Assembly (NCBI GenBank): GCA_002386045.1
Contig: DGEQ01000120.1
Coordinates: 75,044 to 89,314, forward strand
Direction: 5' to 3'
From: Hungateiclostridiaceae bacterium UBA3922
GTDB lineage: Bacteria > Bacillota > Clostridia > Acetivibrionales > DTU013
Length of the DNA: 14,271 nt
Shown: one piece after another, positions 7,344-13,836 of the stretch
Position numbering within the stretch: the first letter of the stretch is position 1
Layout of the letters: each line of letters begins with the position of its first letter
Made by a program: the position numbers and the translations under genes
The notes under the pieces: generated by a model
What the model was told of the DNA's origin: nothing
What the model saw: only the letters and a program-made list of their open reading frames with translations
Databases searched by the model: none

Positions 7344-7366
7344 AGGAAATGTTCCTTTGGCCGGCC
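7344..7366. other. Inverted repeats at the start of the cysteine desulfurase leader
   Basis: Two small dyads lie just at or after the predicted transcription start: AGGAA-ATG-TTCCT (7344-7356) and the 8-bp palindrome GGCCGGCC (7359-7366). The minus-strand leader from here to the start codon is about 140 nt, long for a simple 5' UTR. The dyads could be an operator or RNA stems. No known riboswitch pattern is recognised. Confidence 0.35.
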
Positions 7367-7372
7367 CTTCCT

Positions 7373-7378
7373 ATTATA
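7373..7378 (-). promoter_or_regulatory. Extended -10 promoter for the desulfurase-thiI operon
   Basis: On the minus strand TATAAT (7373-7378) is preceded by TGC, an extended -10. No good -35 is present at 16-18 bp (closest GCAACA), which extended -10 promoters tolerate. The expected start is near 7366. Confidence 0.6.
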
Positions 7379-7397
7379 GCACACTCTTATCCAAATG

Positions 7398-7427
7398 TTG
7401 CAGTTATTCGTACCGGTATGGTATACT
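7398..7427 (+). promoter_or_regulatory. Probable promoter of the SLH-GH18 gene
   Basis: TTGCAG (7398-7403) and TATACT (7422-7427) are separated by 18 bp. TGG before the -10 gives an extended -10. It lies about 40 bp upstream of the start codon and back to back with the minus-strand desulfurase promoter. Confidence 0.55.
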
Positions 7428-7468
7428 TATGCTGTATTATGTAAAATAATTTTCTTACAGGGAGCAAA

Positions 7469-9265
7469 ATGCTCGAATTCGCCAGGAAAAATGCAAACCT
7501 GATCTGTTTCTTCATGCTGTTCCTGATGGTGATATCAATATCAGCCTTTTCATTTGCCCAATACGTCTCAGCCAACCAGGACCCGGGCGACAGGACGCAG
7601 CCTTTTTCCGACGTGCCCGAAAACAGCTATGCTTATGAGCCGATCCACAGGTTGAGGAAAATGGGCGTGACAAACGGCATCGGGAACAACAGGTTTGGTT
7701 ACGGCCGCACTATAACCAGGGGCGAATTCATAACTTTGCTGGTGAAACTGCTGGGCTTCGATGATGAAGTTCCGCAGCAGGGCTCCTTTTCCGACAACAG
7801 GGATCCGAAGAAGTTCTATTACAAACCTGTCGAGATCGCATTGAAACGCGGCATGATCACGCCCGGTGACGGGTCGTTCAGGCCAAACGACCTCATTACC
7901 CGCCAGGATGCCGTTGTGATGATAATCAATGGCCTGGGTTACGGAAGGCTGGCACGAAGGCTCGATTATCTCGACGCGCCTTACGAAGATGTCCATGAAT
8001 ACAGGGGCCATATATCGATGGCAAGGGAATTCGGGATAATAAGCAGGGCGTCCGTCTTCAATCCTTACGGGCAGCTTAAGAGAGAAGAAGCAGCAGCGAT
8101 GCTGACTAGGATGCTGGACGCCATGGAAAGGGAAATCAGTGAACTGAACGCATTCTACGCGATAAGCTCCTCGTCCCAGAGCAGCATGATCCCGGATCTC
8201 ACGTCTGTCTGCTTCGGGTGGAGCAGTCTCGCGTTCGACAGTTCTTCCGGCGAGGTAGTCCTCAACATATCCCGCACGGCGCTCGGACAAAACGACTTTT
8301 ATCTACCCGCCGGATTCAGCACACGGCTTGAAACGGCAAGGAATTCAGGCGTGCCTGCTTACCTGATGGTTTATGCCGTCCAGTCGTCAACGGTAGAAGA
8401 TCCGGATACAGGTCAGGTGTACGGGCTCCCGGAATATGTATTCAGCAACGCTTCTGCATCCGAAAAAGTCATAGCCGACATAGCTGCAGCACTCGAAGGC
8501 GTATCCCGCGACAACGAGACCGGTTCGTTCGACGGCGTAGTCATCGACTTCGAAGGGCTGAAAGGCGAACGTTTGAAAAAGGGATTAAATGAATTCCTGA
8601 GAAAACTCAGGGCTGAACTGGAACCGAAAGGCAAAAAGCTCCTTGTCGCCGTTCACCCGCTGATGCATTCGAAACGGAGCGTTTCAAGCTATGACGGATA
8701 CGACTACAGGACGATCGGCGAGCTTGCCGACAGGGTGATACTGATGGCCCATGACTATGGCGCCAAACGGCTTACGCAGGCAGAGGCGGACCGCGGCGTG
8801 ACGCTGACTCCTCTCACGCCGATCGAGGATGTGTACTATGCGCTCCAGGCTATCACCGATCCTGTGTCAGGGGTACAGGACAAGAGCAGGATAATGCTCC
8901 AGTTATCGTTCGACTGGGTGGTCTGGAAAAAGCAGGACGGCAAAACTCTCAACCAGGTGCCTCTCAGGTACAACCTCGAAAACTTCATGAAGCTGCTGGA
9001 CAGCGGCAGGGAGATATCTTTCCATTATCATGACGATTATGAGAACCCGTATCTGAAATATACCGATACTGAGACCGGAGTCGAGTACATTGTCTGGTAT
9101 GAGGATAAAAGGAGCGTCTCGGCAAAGGTAGGATTGGCAAGGTACTTTGGTATCGGCGGCATATCCCTTTGGAGGCTCGGCCTGGTACCGGACCGTGAGG
9201 ATGACGGGCAGAACAGCTTCGGGATGGATGTCTGGCAGTGGCTGATGGCCGAACTTGGACGTTGA
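7469..9265 (+). CDS. Exported SLH-domain protein with GH18-type glycoside hydrolase domain
   Basis: This 598-residue protein starts with a hydrophobic export signal (about residues 8-35). Three S-layer-homology repeats follow at about 46-97, 107-160 and 171-219 (FSDV/FSDN openings, TRGEF, TRQDA and KREEA endings), which bind secondary cell-wall polymer. From about 240 to the end is a GH18-like TIM-barrel domain. The motif DGVVIDFE at 355-362 keeps the last Asp and the catalytic Glu362 but has Val where chitinases have the middle Asp; spore-cortex SleL/YaaH-type GH18 proteins also often lack that Asp. GGISLWRLG near the C-terminus is typical of the last barrel strand. The likely role is hydrolysis of peptidoglycan or a related aminosugar polymer at the cell surface. 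The ATG at 7469 follows AGGGAG with 4-nt spacing. The stop is only 4 bp from the stop of the convergent yneA-like gene. Confidence 0.9.
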   Translation: MLEFARKNANLICFFMLFLMVISISAFSFAQYVSANQDPGDRTQPFSDVPENSYAYEPIHRLRKMGVTNGIGNNRFGYGRTITRGEFITLLVKLLGFDDEVPQQGSFSDNRDPKKFYYKPVEIALKRGMITPGDGSFRPNDLITRQDAVVMIINGLGYGRLARRLDYLDAPYEDVHEYRGHISMAREFGIISRASVFNPYGQLKREEAAAMLTRMLDAMEREISELNAFYAISSSSQSSMIPDLTSVCFGWSSLAFDSSSGEVVLNISRTALGQNDFYLPAGFSTRLETARNSGVPAYLMVYAVQSSTVEDPDTGQVYGLPEYVFSNASASEKVIADIAAALEGVSRDNETGSFDGVVIDFEGLKGERLKKGLNEFLRKLRAELEPKGKKLLVAVHPLMHSKRSVSSYDGYDYRTIGELADRVILMAHDYGAKRLTQAEADRGVTLTPLTPIEDVYYALQAITDPVSGVQDKSRIMLQLSFDWVVWKKQDGKTLNQVPLRYNLENFMKLLDSGREISFHYHDDYENPYLKYTDTETGVEYIVWYEDKRSVSAKVGLARYFGIGGISLWRLGLVPDREDDGQNSFGMDVWQWLMAELGR

Positions 9266-9269
9266 TGCC

Positions 9270-9575
9270 TCAGAGCGGCAGCTTTATGACGTCACCTTCG
9301 TAGATGGTACTGTCTTTCAGCCCGTTGATTTCCCTGATCTTTTCTATGTAACGGCGTATCTCGGTATTGCCCCTGTATGCTTTTGCAAGATCCCAGAGTG
9401 TATCTCCCCTCTTTACCACGACCGTCTCGTAGTTTTCCCCGGAATCTGCGCCGTTGACGGCGACAGCAAATACCAGGACGCACAGCAGGACCGTCAGCAT
9501 CACCAGGAACGTACAGAAACGCCTGCGGTTTTTAAGTACATATCTGTGCTTTTTTAATGTGTCTCTCTGTTTCAT
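9270..9575 (-). CDS. yneA: LysM-domain membrane protein, YneA-like SOS cell-division inhibitor
   Basis: With the start at 9575 this is a 101-residue protein: a basic N-terminus, one transmembrane helix (about 21-43) and a LysM domain (about 49-101, with VKRGDTLWDLAKAY and YEGDVIKLP). Size, topology and position divergent from lexA match Bacillus YneA, which delays division during DNA damage through its extracytoplasmic part. The longer in-frame reading to 9797 is rejected because it would run through the promoter and all three LexA boxes. GGTGG lies about 8 nt upstream of the ATG. A perfect sigma-A promoter with LexA boxes in the spacer and at the start supports SOS induction. Orthology is inferred from context, since LysM proteins are diverse. 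Confidence 0.85.
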   Translation of the reverse strand: MKQRDTLKKHRYVLKNRRRFCTFLVMLTVLLCVLVFAVAVNGADSGENYETVVVKRGDTLWDLAKAYRGNTEIRRYIEKIREINGLKDSTIYEGDVIKLPL

Positions 9576-9595
9576 GGTCTGATCCACCCGATCCA

Positions 9596-9607
9596 GAACA
9601 TTTGTTC
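9596..9607. promoter_or_regulatory. LexA operator (SOS box) 1
   Basis: GAACATTTGTTC is a perfect match to the Gram-positive SOS box core GAAC-N4-GTTC. It covers the first bases of the predicted yneA transcript (start near 9608). Confidence 0.9.
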
Positions 9608-9614
9608 CGTTAAG

Positions 9615-9643
9615 ATTATACACGAACAGGTGTTCTGTGTCAA
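9615..9643 (-). promoter_or_regulatory. Promoter of the yneA-like gene
   Basis: On the minus strand TTGACA (9638-9643) and TATAAT (9615-9620) are separated by exactly 17 bp, a consensus sigma-A promoter. SOS box 2 fills most of the spacer, so LexA would block it. Confidence 0.88.
9624..9635. promoter_or_regulatory. LexA operator (SOS box) 2
   Basis: GAACAGGTGTTC is a perfect GAAC-N4-GTTC box located between the -35 and -10 of the yneA promoter. Its centre is 28 bp from box 1. Confidence 0.9.
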
Positions 9644-9653
9644 TATGTTTTTC

Positions 9654-9665
9654 GAACATTTGTTT
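9654..9665. promoter_or_regulatory. LexA operator (SOS box) 3
   Basis: GAACATTTGTTT has one mismatch to the box core (final C to T). It overlaps the first two bases of the lexA -35, so it should mediate lexA autorepression. Its centre is 30 bp from box 2. The mismatch suggests weaker binding than at the yneA-side boxes. Confidence 0.8.
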
Positions 9666-9692
9666 GACAATTGCCTGTTTATTTAATATAAT
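9664..9692 (+). promoter_or_regulatory. Promoter of lexA
   Basis: TTGACA (9664-9669), a 17-bp spacer and TATAAT (9687-9692) make a consensus sigma-A promoter. The predicted start near 9699 leaves a leader of about 45 nt before the ATG at 9745. Confidence 0.88.
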
Positions 9693-9744
9693 GGGACTGG
9701 TGGATAAAATTACTGGGCAACAGTACCAAAGAGGGGTGTGGCCG

Positions 9745-10395
9745 ATGAGCAGGAAGCTTACCGAAAAACAGCAGCAGATACTTGATTTCGTGAACAAACA
9801 GGTGGAAGAAAAGGGTTATCCCCCGTCGGTGCGGGAAATTTGCAGCGCAGTCGGATTCAAGTCTACTTCCACGGTCCACGGCTATCTTGAAAAGCTCAGG
9901 AAAAACGGTCTGATAGCCAAGGATCCGACGAAACCCAGGGCCATCAGGGTAATCGGGGGGACAAGGAAGACGGCCCGCAACGTAAGCGAGCCGGTAAAGG
10001 ATCATTATTCGGGGAAAGAACTGGTCGACGTGCCGATAGTAGGCAAAGTCACAGCCGGCCAGCCCATCCTTGCTGTCGAGAATATCGAAGACACATTCCC
10101 GCTGCCGGTCGATTTCGTCCAGAATTCCACCGCTTTCATGCTCAGGGTCCGGGGAGACAGCATGGTAGAAGCCGGGATCCTCGACAATGACCTCGTCCTT
10201 GTAAAACAGCAGTCCACTGCCAGCAACGGCGATATAGTGGTGGCGCTGATAGGCGATGAAGCGACCGTCAAGACGTTTTACAGGGAAAAGGACCATGTCA
10301 GGCTCCAGCCACAGAACAGGTACATGGATCCAATCATCGTCCGCGACGATTTGACCATACTGGGAAAGGTGACGGGCGTCTTCAGGAAACTGTGA
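9745..10395 (+). CDS. lexA: LexA repressor, SOS regulator
   Basis: This 216-residue repressor binds SOS boxes through its N-terminal winged helix (about 1-70; recognition region STSTVHGYLEKL at 40-51) and self-cleaves when RecA is activated. The cleavage site Ala104-Gly105 lies in KVTAGQP, with the Ser139 nucleophile in RGDSM and the Lys176 base in EATVKTF. The start at 9745 is preferred because the promoter ends at 9692 and GAGGGG (9731-9736) lies 8 nt upstream; in-frame codons further upstream would precede transcription. An in-frame GTG at 9736 overlaps the Shine-Dalgarno and is unlikely. It is divergent from the yneA-like gene, with three boxes between them, and convergent with hfq, 47 bp away. 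Confidence 0.97.
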   Translation: MSRKLTEKQQQILDFVNKQVEEKGYPPSVREICSAVGFKSTSTVHGYLEKLRKNGLIAKDPTKPRAIRVIGGTRKTARNVSEPVKDHYSGKELVDVPIVGKVTAGQPILAVENIEDTFPLPVDFVQNSTAFMLRVRGDSMVEAGILDNDLVLVKQQSTASNGDIVVALIGDEATVKTFYREKDHVRLQPQNRYMDPIIVRDDLTILGKVTGVFRKL

Positions 10396-10410
10396 CGGAC
10401 CTGCCGTCCG
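10396..10410. terminator. Weak candidate terminator hairpin between lexA and hfq
   Basis: CGGAC-CTGCC-GTCCG forms a GC-rich 5-bp stem directly after the lexA stop. No T-run follows on either strand, so it is at best a poor intrinsic terminator. Nothing better is visible in the 47-bp convergent gap. Confidence 0.25.
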
Positions 10411-10442
10411 GCTGTTGCCCGGTGTCAGCTGTTCCCTGCCGG

Positions 10443-10682
10443 TTATTCCTTGTTGTCGTTGAAAATAAAGTTGACCAGTTTCATCGGGCTTATCGTGGAT
10501 ATTGCGTGTTTATATACCAGTTGCTGCCTTCCGTCGGTATCCAGTATGACGGTGAAGTTGTCAAAGCCCTTTACCGTGCCCTTCAGTTGGAAACCGTTCG
10601 TAAGGTAGATGGTCACCGGAAGATGTTCTTTTCTTACCTGGTTCAAAAATACATCCTGCAGATTGATATTTGGTTTGTTCAC
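10443..10682 (-). CDS. hfq: RNA chaperone Hfq
   Basis: This 79-residue Sm-like protein forms a hexameric ring that binds U-rich and A-rich RNA and can link sRNAs to mRNAs. The Sm1 segment is visible (INLQDVFLNQVRKE, then VTIYLTNGFQLKG and GFDNFTVIL), as is the Sm2 motif YKHAIST at 57-63. The Q9 and F40-D41-N42 region fits the proximal RNA-binding face. The start is taken as the GTG at 10680-10682: the Shine-Dalgarno GAGGAGG (10691-10697) is 8 nt upstream of it, whereas the in-frame ATG at 10703 lies upstream of that site. The short acidic C-terminal tail is usual for Firmicutes. It is last in the mutS-mutL-miaA-hfq group. Confidence 0.95.
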   Translation of the reverse strand: MNKPNINLQDVFLNQVRKEHLPVTIYLTNGFQLKGTVKGFDNFTVILDTDGRQQLVYKHAISTISPMKLVNFIFNDNKE

Positions 10683-10690
10683 CTGACAAT

Positions 10691-10697
10691 CCTCCTC
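10691..10697 (-). promoter_or_regulatory. Shine-Dalgarno that sets the hfq GTG start
   Basis: GAGGAGG on the minus strand lies 8 nt before GTG (10680-10682). It also lies inside the longer reading that begins at ATG 10703, which argues against that start. Confidence 0.8.
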
Positions 10698-10705
10698 GAT
10701 CATAT

Positions 10706-10739
10706 ATCCTTACTGCCGGACTATCCCCGGAGCAAGGAT
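10706..10739 (-). other. Imperfect hairpin between miaA and hfq
   Basis: On the minus strand ATCCTT pairs with AAGGAT (6 bp), enclosing an inner CCGG/CCGG stem with a 7-nt loop. It ends 9 nt before the hfq Shine-Dalgarno. There is no T-run, so it is not a terminator. It might protect a processed hfq transcript or affect translation; this is inference only. Confidence 0.35.
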
Positions 10740-10749
10740 CATTTTAATT

Positions 10750-11694
10750 CTACAAGATTATTCCAAACGTTTCAATACAATGATGGATAATTTTCTCTGC
10801 AGCCTCTCTGTAATCGGTATCTTCGTCCATGTCCAGCCAGGTTATTTCCCGGATCTGCCTGAACCATGTCATCTGCCTTTTGGCATAACGCCTCGTGTTG
10901 CGTTTCAGTATTTCAACGGCTTCCTCCAGCGAACACTCCCCTTTCAGGTATGGCAATATTTCCTTGTAGCCAATGGCCTGCATCGCGGTGCCTTTTCTGT
11001 CAAAGCCCATTTCGACCAGCCGCCTGGCTTCTTCGACCAGTCCTTTCCTAATCATGTCGTCGACCCTTCGGTTTATCCGCCTGTACAGCCTGTCCCTGTC
11101 CCATCTCAGTCCAAAGACGATATACCTGTATGGCGGCGGTTCGAGCCTCGACATCCTTATGTGTTCCGATATCGTCTTTTTGGTATGCGTGTAGACCTCG
11201 ATCGCCCTGATGATCCTCCTGATGTCGTTTTCATGTATCCTTCCGGCTGCTTCAGGATCGATCCTGACGAGCTTTTCATAAAGGTACCTGTTCCCCTTCT
11301 GCTCTGCTTCGGCCCTGAGGGATTCTCTCAGGCTCTCGTCACATATGGTTTCTGAGAAGTTTATGTTGTAGATCAGGGAATTTATGTAAAGCCCGGTTCC
11401 TCCTGCAACAATGGGACGGCGGCCCTCCCTGATGATATCCGCGATGCATTCCAGGGCCCGTTCCCTGTACCTGGCAACACTGTAACTCTCGTCCGGATCC
11501 ACCTCGTCGATCATGTAATGCCTGATACCTGCCATCTCTTCATCATCAGGCTTAGCAGTCCCTATATCCATGTACCTGTAGATCTGCATCGAGTCGGCGG
11601 AAACTATGCTTCCGTTTATGAGCCTGGCCAGTTCGACGGACAAGCGGGTCTTCCCTGACGCGGTTGGACCTGCTATCACTATTACAGGTTCCAT
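10750..11694 (-). CDS. miaA: tRNA dimethylallyltransferase MiaA
   Basis: This 314-residue enzyme adds a dimethylallyl group to N6 of A37 in tRNAs reading UNN codons. It shows a P-loop GPTASGKT at 9-16, SADSMQIYR at 32-40, GTAKP at 45-49, a GGTGLYI motif and the tRNA-binding TAMQAIGYKE segment, in the usual order and length. The start is set at ATG 11694. The in-frame TTG at 11721 lies upstream of the Shine-Dalgarno AGGAGGGGG (11704-11712) and would place that site inside the gene. It sits 49 nt after mutL and 67 nt before hfq on the same strand, the common mutL-miaA-hfq order, so it is probably co-transcribed with them. Confidence 0.96.
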   Translation of the reverse strand: MEPVIVIAGPTASGKTRLSVELARLINGSIVSADSMQIYRYMDIGTAKPDDEEMAGIRHYMIDEVDPDESYSVARYRERALECIADIIREGRRPIVAGGTGLYINSLIYNINFSETICDESLRESLRAEAEQKGNRYLYEKLVRIDPEAAGRIHENDIRRIIRAIEVYTHTKKTISEHIRMSRLEPPPYRYIVFGLRWDRDRLYRRINRRVDDMIRKGLVEEARRLVEMGFDRKGTAMQAIGYKEILPYLKGECSLEEAVEILKRNTRRYAKRQMTWFRQIREITWLDMDEDTDYREAAEKIIHHCIETFGIIL

Positions 11695-11703
11695 CCCTGT
11701 CGT

Positions 11704-11712
11704 CCCCCTCCT
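11704..11712 (-). promoter_or_regulatory. Shine-Dalgarno that sets the miaA ATG start
   Basis: AGGAGGGGG on the minus strand ends 9 nt before the ATG at 11692-11694. The only longer in-frame start, TTG at 11721, is upstream of it and has no site of its own. Confidence 0.75.
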
Positions 11713-11743
11713 ATCTGACAATTGTAACCAGCAGTTTTTTAAA

Positions 11744-13834
11744 TTATACTATCCGCTTGAACAATTTTTCCAGGTCGTAACGCCTTATCCTGTATATCGC
11801 AGGACGTCCATGGGGACATGTATACGGGTTTTCCAGCGACGCCAGGTCGGAAAGCAGCGCCTTTATCTCGATCTCATCGAGCTTATCATGCGCCTTGACA
11901 GCGGATCTGCAGGCCAGCCTGTAAAGCGCTTCGTCAGCTATGAGGCTCCTGTCTGAGCCGTCCTGTTTCATAACGAAGTCCAGCAGGTCGGTGAAACACT
12001 CCCTGATACTCATGTTTTCGTCGATGAGCGGCGCCGACCTGATGATAACGGAATTCATACCGAAACTTTCGAATGAAAATCCCAGCTTTTCAAAAAAAGC
12101 TGCTTCACTCATTGCAAATTCATATTCACTGGCCGTAAGATCGACATGGATCGCCGACAACAGCATCTGTGATATGGGCCTGTCCTGCTGATAGGCTTTT
12201 TTGAGTCTTTCATACCTGATCCTTTCATGGGCTGCATGCTGGTCCAGGAGAAAAACTTCGTCGGTGCCCTCGAGCAGGATATAGGTGGAAAACAATTGTC
12301 CTACGATCCTAACATTATCGAAAAGCCCCGGGATATCGACAGTCCCGGCGGTATCCTTCACATATCCGGCGTCATGCAGCTTTACCGGGGCATCCGGCCC
12401 GCTCTCATAGATCCCGTCCTGCCTGTCCCTTTGATCATCCCCGGCATCCGTAACATGCAGGTCCGGAGTTTTATCGTCCGTCCCGACTCGGATATCCCCG
12501 GTCCTGTCTTCTGCAGGCTTTGCATCCTCTGTTTCATTTCCCCGGAAATCCGGTATCCACGTATCCCTTTCCGGGTACCTGCCCGATGTCGCTTCCCGGT
12601 ATCTGCGGTCCGGTTCATTCCTGACAAGTTCGAATTCCTGCTGCGTATATGCCTGTGTTTGTGTATATGATGCCGTGGACACAGTTCTCCCGGAGGCACT
12701 GCCGTAGTCAGCACCGGTGCCGTTTTCCGGGTATCCGGCTATGCCGGCCTGTGCTTTCGAAGAGGAATGCCCGGTACCCGTTCCATGCCCTGTTCCGGCA
12801 TCGGGACCCGTGCTTTTTTCAGTACCTGGCAGCGTCCTGACAGAAGCCTGGGACAAAAGTGCATTCTTCACGGCGTGATATACCGCCCTGAAGATTTCCT
12901 GCTCATTTGAGAATTTGACTTCCAGTTTCGACGGATGCACGTTGACGTCGACTTTTGACAGATCTGTCACGATATCGAGCACTATGAACGGGTGCCTGCC
13001 TTTCATCAGGAATGTCGCATAAGCCGCATCGATGGCTGAAGTGACGGTCTTGTTCCTGATATACCTTCTGTTTATGTATACTGACTGGTTCGACCTGCCT
13101 GCCCTGGCAGTCTCGGCAAGCCCGGCATATCCGACAACGCTTATGCCTCCGTCTTCATAATCGACTCTTGCAAGATGTTTTGCCGTTTCCGCTCCATAAA
13201 TGCTGAAAATCACGCTTTTCAGGTCCCCGTTGCCAGGAGTGTGCAGTACCTTGCGGCCGTTGTTCACAAGGGTGAAGGATATCTCAGGATGCGACATCGC
13301 TATCCGGTTCAGGATATCAGCAGCATACCCTGCTTCCACGGAATCTTTTTTCAGGAACTTGTACCTTGCAGGTGTATTGAAAAAAAGTTCGCTCACAGTT
13401 ATGGAAGTACCTGCAGGACAGCCCGCAGGCCTGATTTCATCCACAACGCCGCCGGTGACCGTGACACATACGCCCTGCACGCTGTCATGTGTCCTGGTCA
13501 TCATCTTCACCTTAGAAACGGCGGCTATGCTGGCCAGGGCCTCGCCGCGGAAACCCATGGTCGCTATCGATCCGAGATCGTCAGCCCGCCTTATCTTGCT
13601 GGTGGCATGGCTCTCGAAAGCCATTGCCGCGTCGTCCTCCGACATGCCGCATCCGTTGTCGGTCACCCGTATGAAGGAAATGCCGCCGTTTCGTATCTCT
13701 ACGTTTATAACGGTCGCACCGGCATCGATGGAATTCTCCACGAGTTCTTTCACCACCGATGCAGGCCTCTCTGCCACCTCGCCGGCGGCTATCTTGTTGA
13801 CGGTATTCTCATCCAGTATGATTATCTTTCCCAT
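11744..13834 (-). CDS. mutL: DNA mismatch repair protein MutL with endonuclease motif
   Basis: This 696-residue protein couples MutS mismatch recognition to strand nicking. The N-terminal GHKL ATPase shows KELVENSIDAG (Glu30, Asn34), DNGCG at 59-63 and GFRGEAL at 94-100. Residues about 330-505 are a polar, Gly/Thr/Asp-rich linker. The C-terminal domain has the metal-binding endonuclease motif DQHA-X2-E-X4-E at 531-542, ACR at 641-643 and CPHGRP at 673-678, so this is the nicking type used by bacteria without MutH/Dam strand marking. The ATG at 13834 is chosen over the in-frame TTG at 13840 because AGGAAGGG (13841-13848) is 6 nt from the ATG and abuts the TTG. Only 2 nt separate it from the mutS stop, which indicates coupling. 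Confidence 0.97.
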   Translation of the reverse strand: MGKIIILDENTVNKIAAGEVAERPASVVKELVENSIDAGATVINVEIRNGGISFIRVTDNGCGMSEDDAAMAFESHATSKIRRADDLGSIATMGFRGEALASIAAVSKVKMMTRTHDSVQGVCVTVTGGVVDEIRPAGCPAGTSITVSELFFNTPARYKFLKKDSVEAGYAADILNRIAMSHPEISFTLVNNGRKVLHTPGNGDLKSVIFSIYGAETAKHLARVDYEDGGISVVGYAGLAETARAGRSNQSVYINRRYIRNKTVTSAIDAAYATFLMKGRHPFIVLDIVTDLSKVDVNVHPSKLEVKFSNEQEIFRAVYHAVKNALLSQASVRTLPGTEKSTGPDAGTGHGTGTGHSSSKAQAGIAGYPENGTGADYGSASGRTVSTASYTQTQAYTQQEFELVRNEPDRRYREATSGRYPERDTWIPDFRGNETEDAKPAEDRTGDIRVGTDDKTPDLHVTDAGDDQRDRQDGIYESGPDAPVKLHDAGYVKDTAGTVDIPGLFDNVRIVGQLFSTYILLEGTDEVFLLDQHAAHERIRYERLKKAYQQDRPISQMLLSAIHVDLTASEYEFAMSEAAFFEKLGFSFESFGMNSVIIRSAPLIDENMSIRECFTDLLDFVMKQDGSDRSLIADEALYRLACRSAVKAHDKLDEIEIKALLSDLASLENPYTCPHGRPAIYRIRRYDLEKLFKRIV

Positions 13835-13836
13835 AT

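Noticed and set aside
7568..8290. Open frame of 240 codons antisense to the SLH-GH18 gene.
   Set aside because: It lies wholly inside SLH-coding sequence on the other strand and resembles no known family.
9637..9744. N-terminal extension of lexA by 36 codons from an upstream ATG.
   Set aside because: This stretch contains the lexA promoter (9664-9692) and an SOS box, so it is not translated with lexA; the ATG at 9745 has a proper ribosome site.
9576..9797. N-terminal extension of the yneA-like gene.
   Set aside because: It would run through the divergent promoters, all three LexA boxes and the lexA start; the start at 9575 fits the family size.
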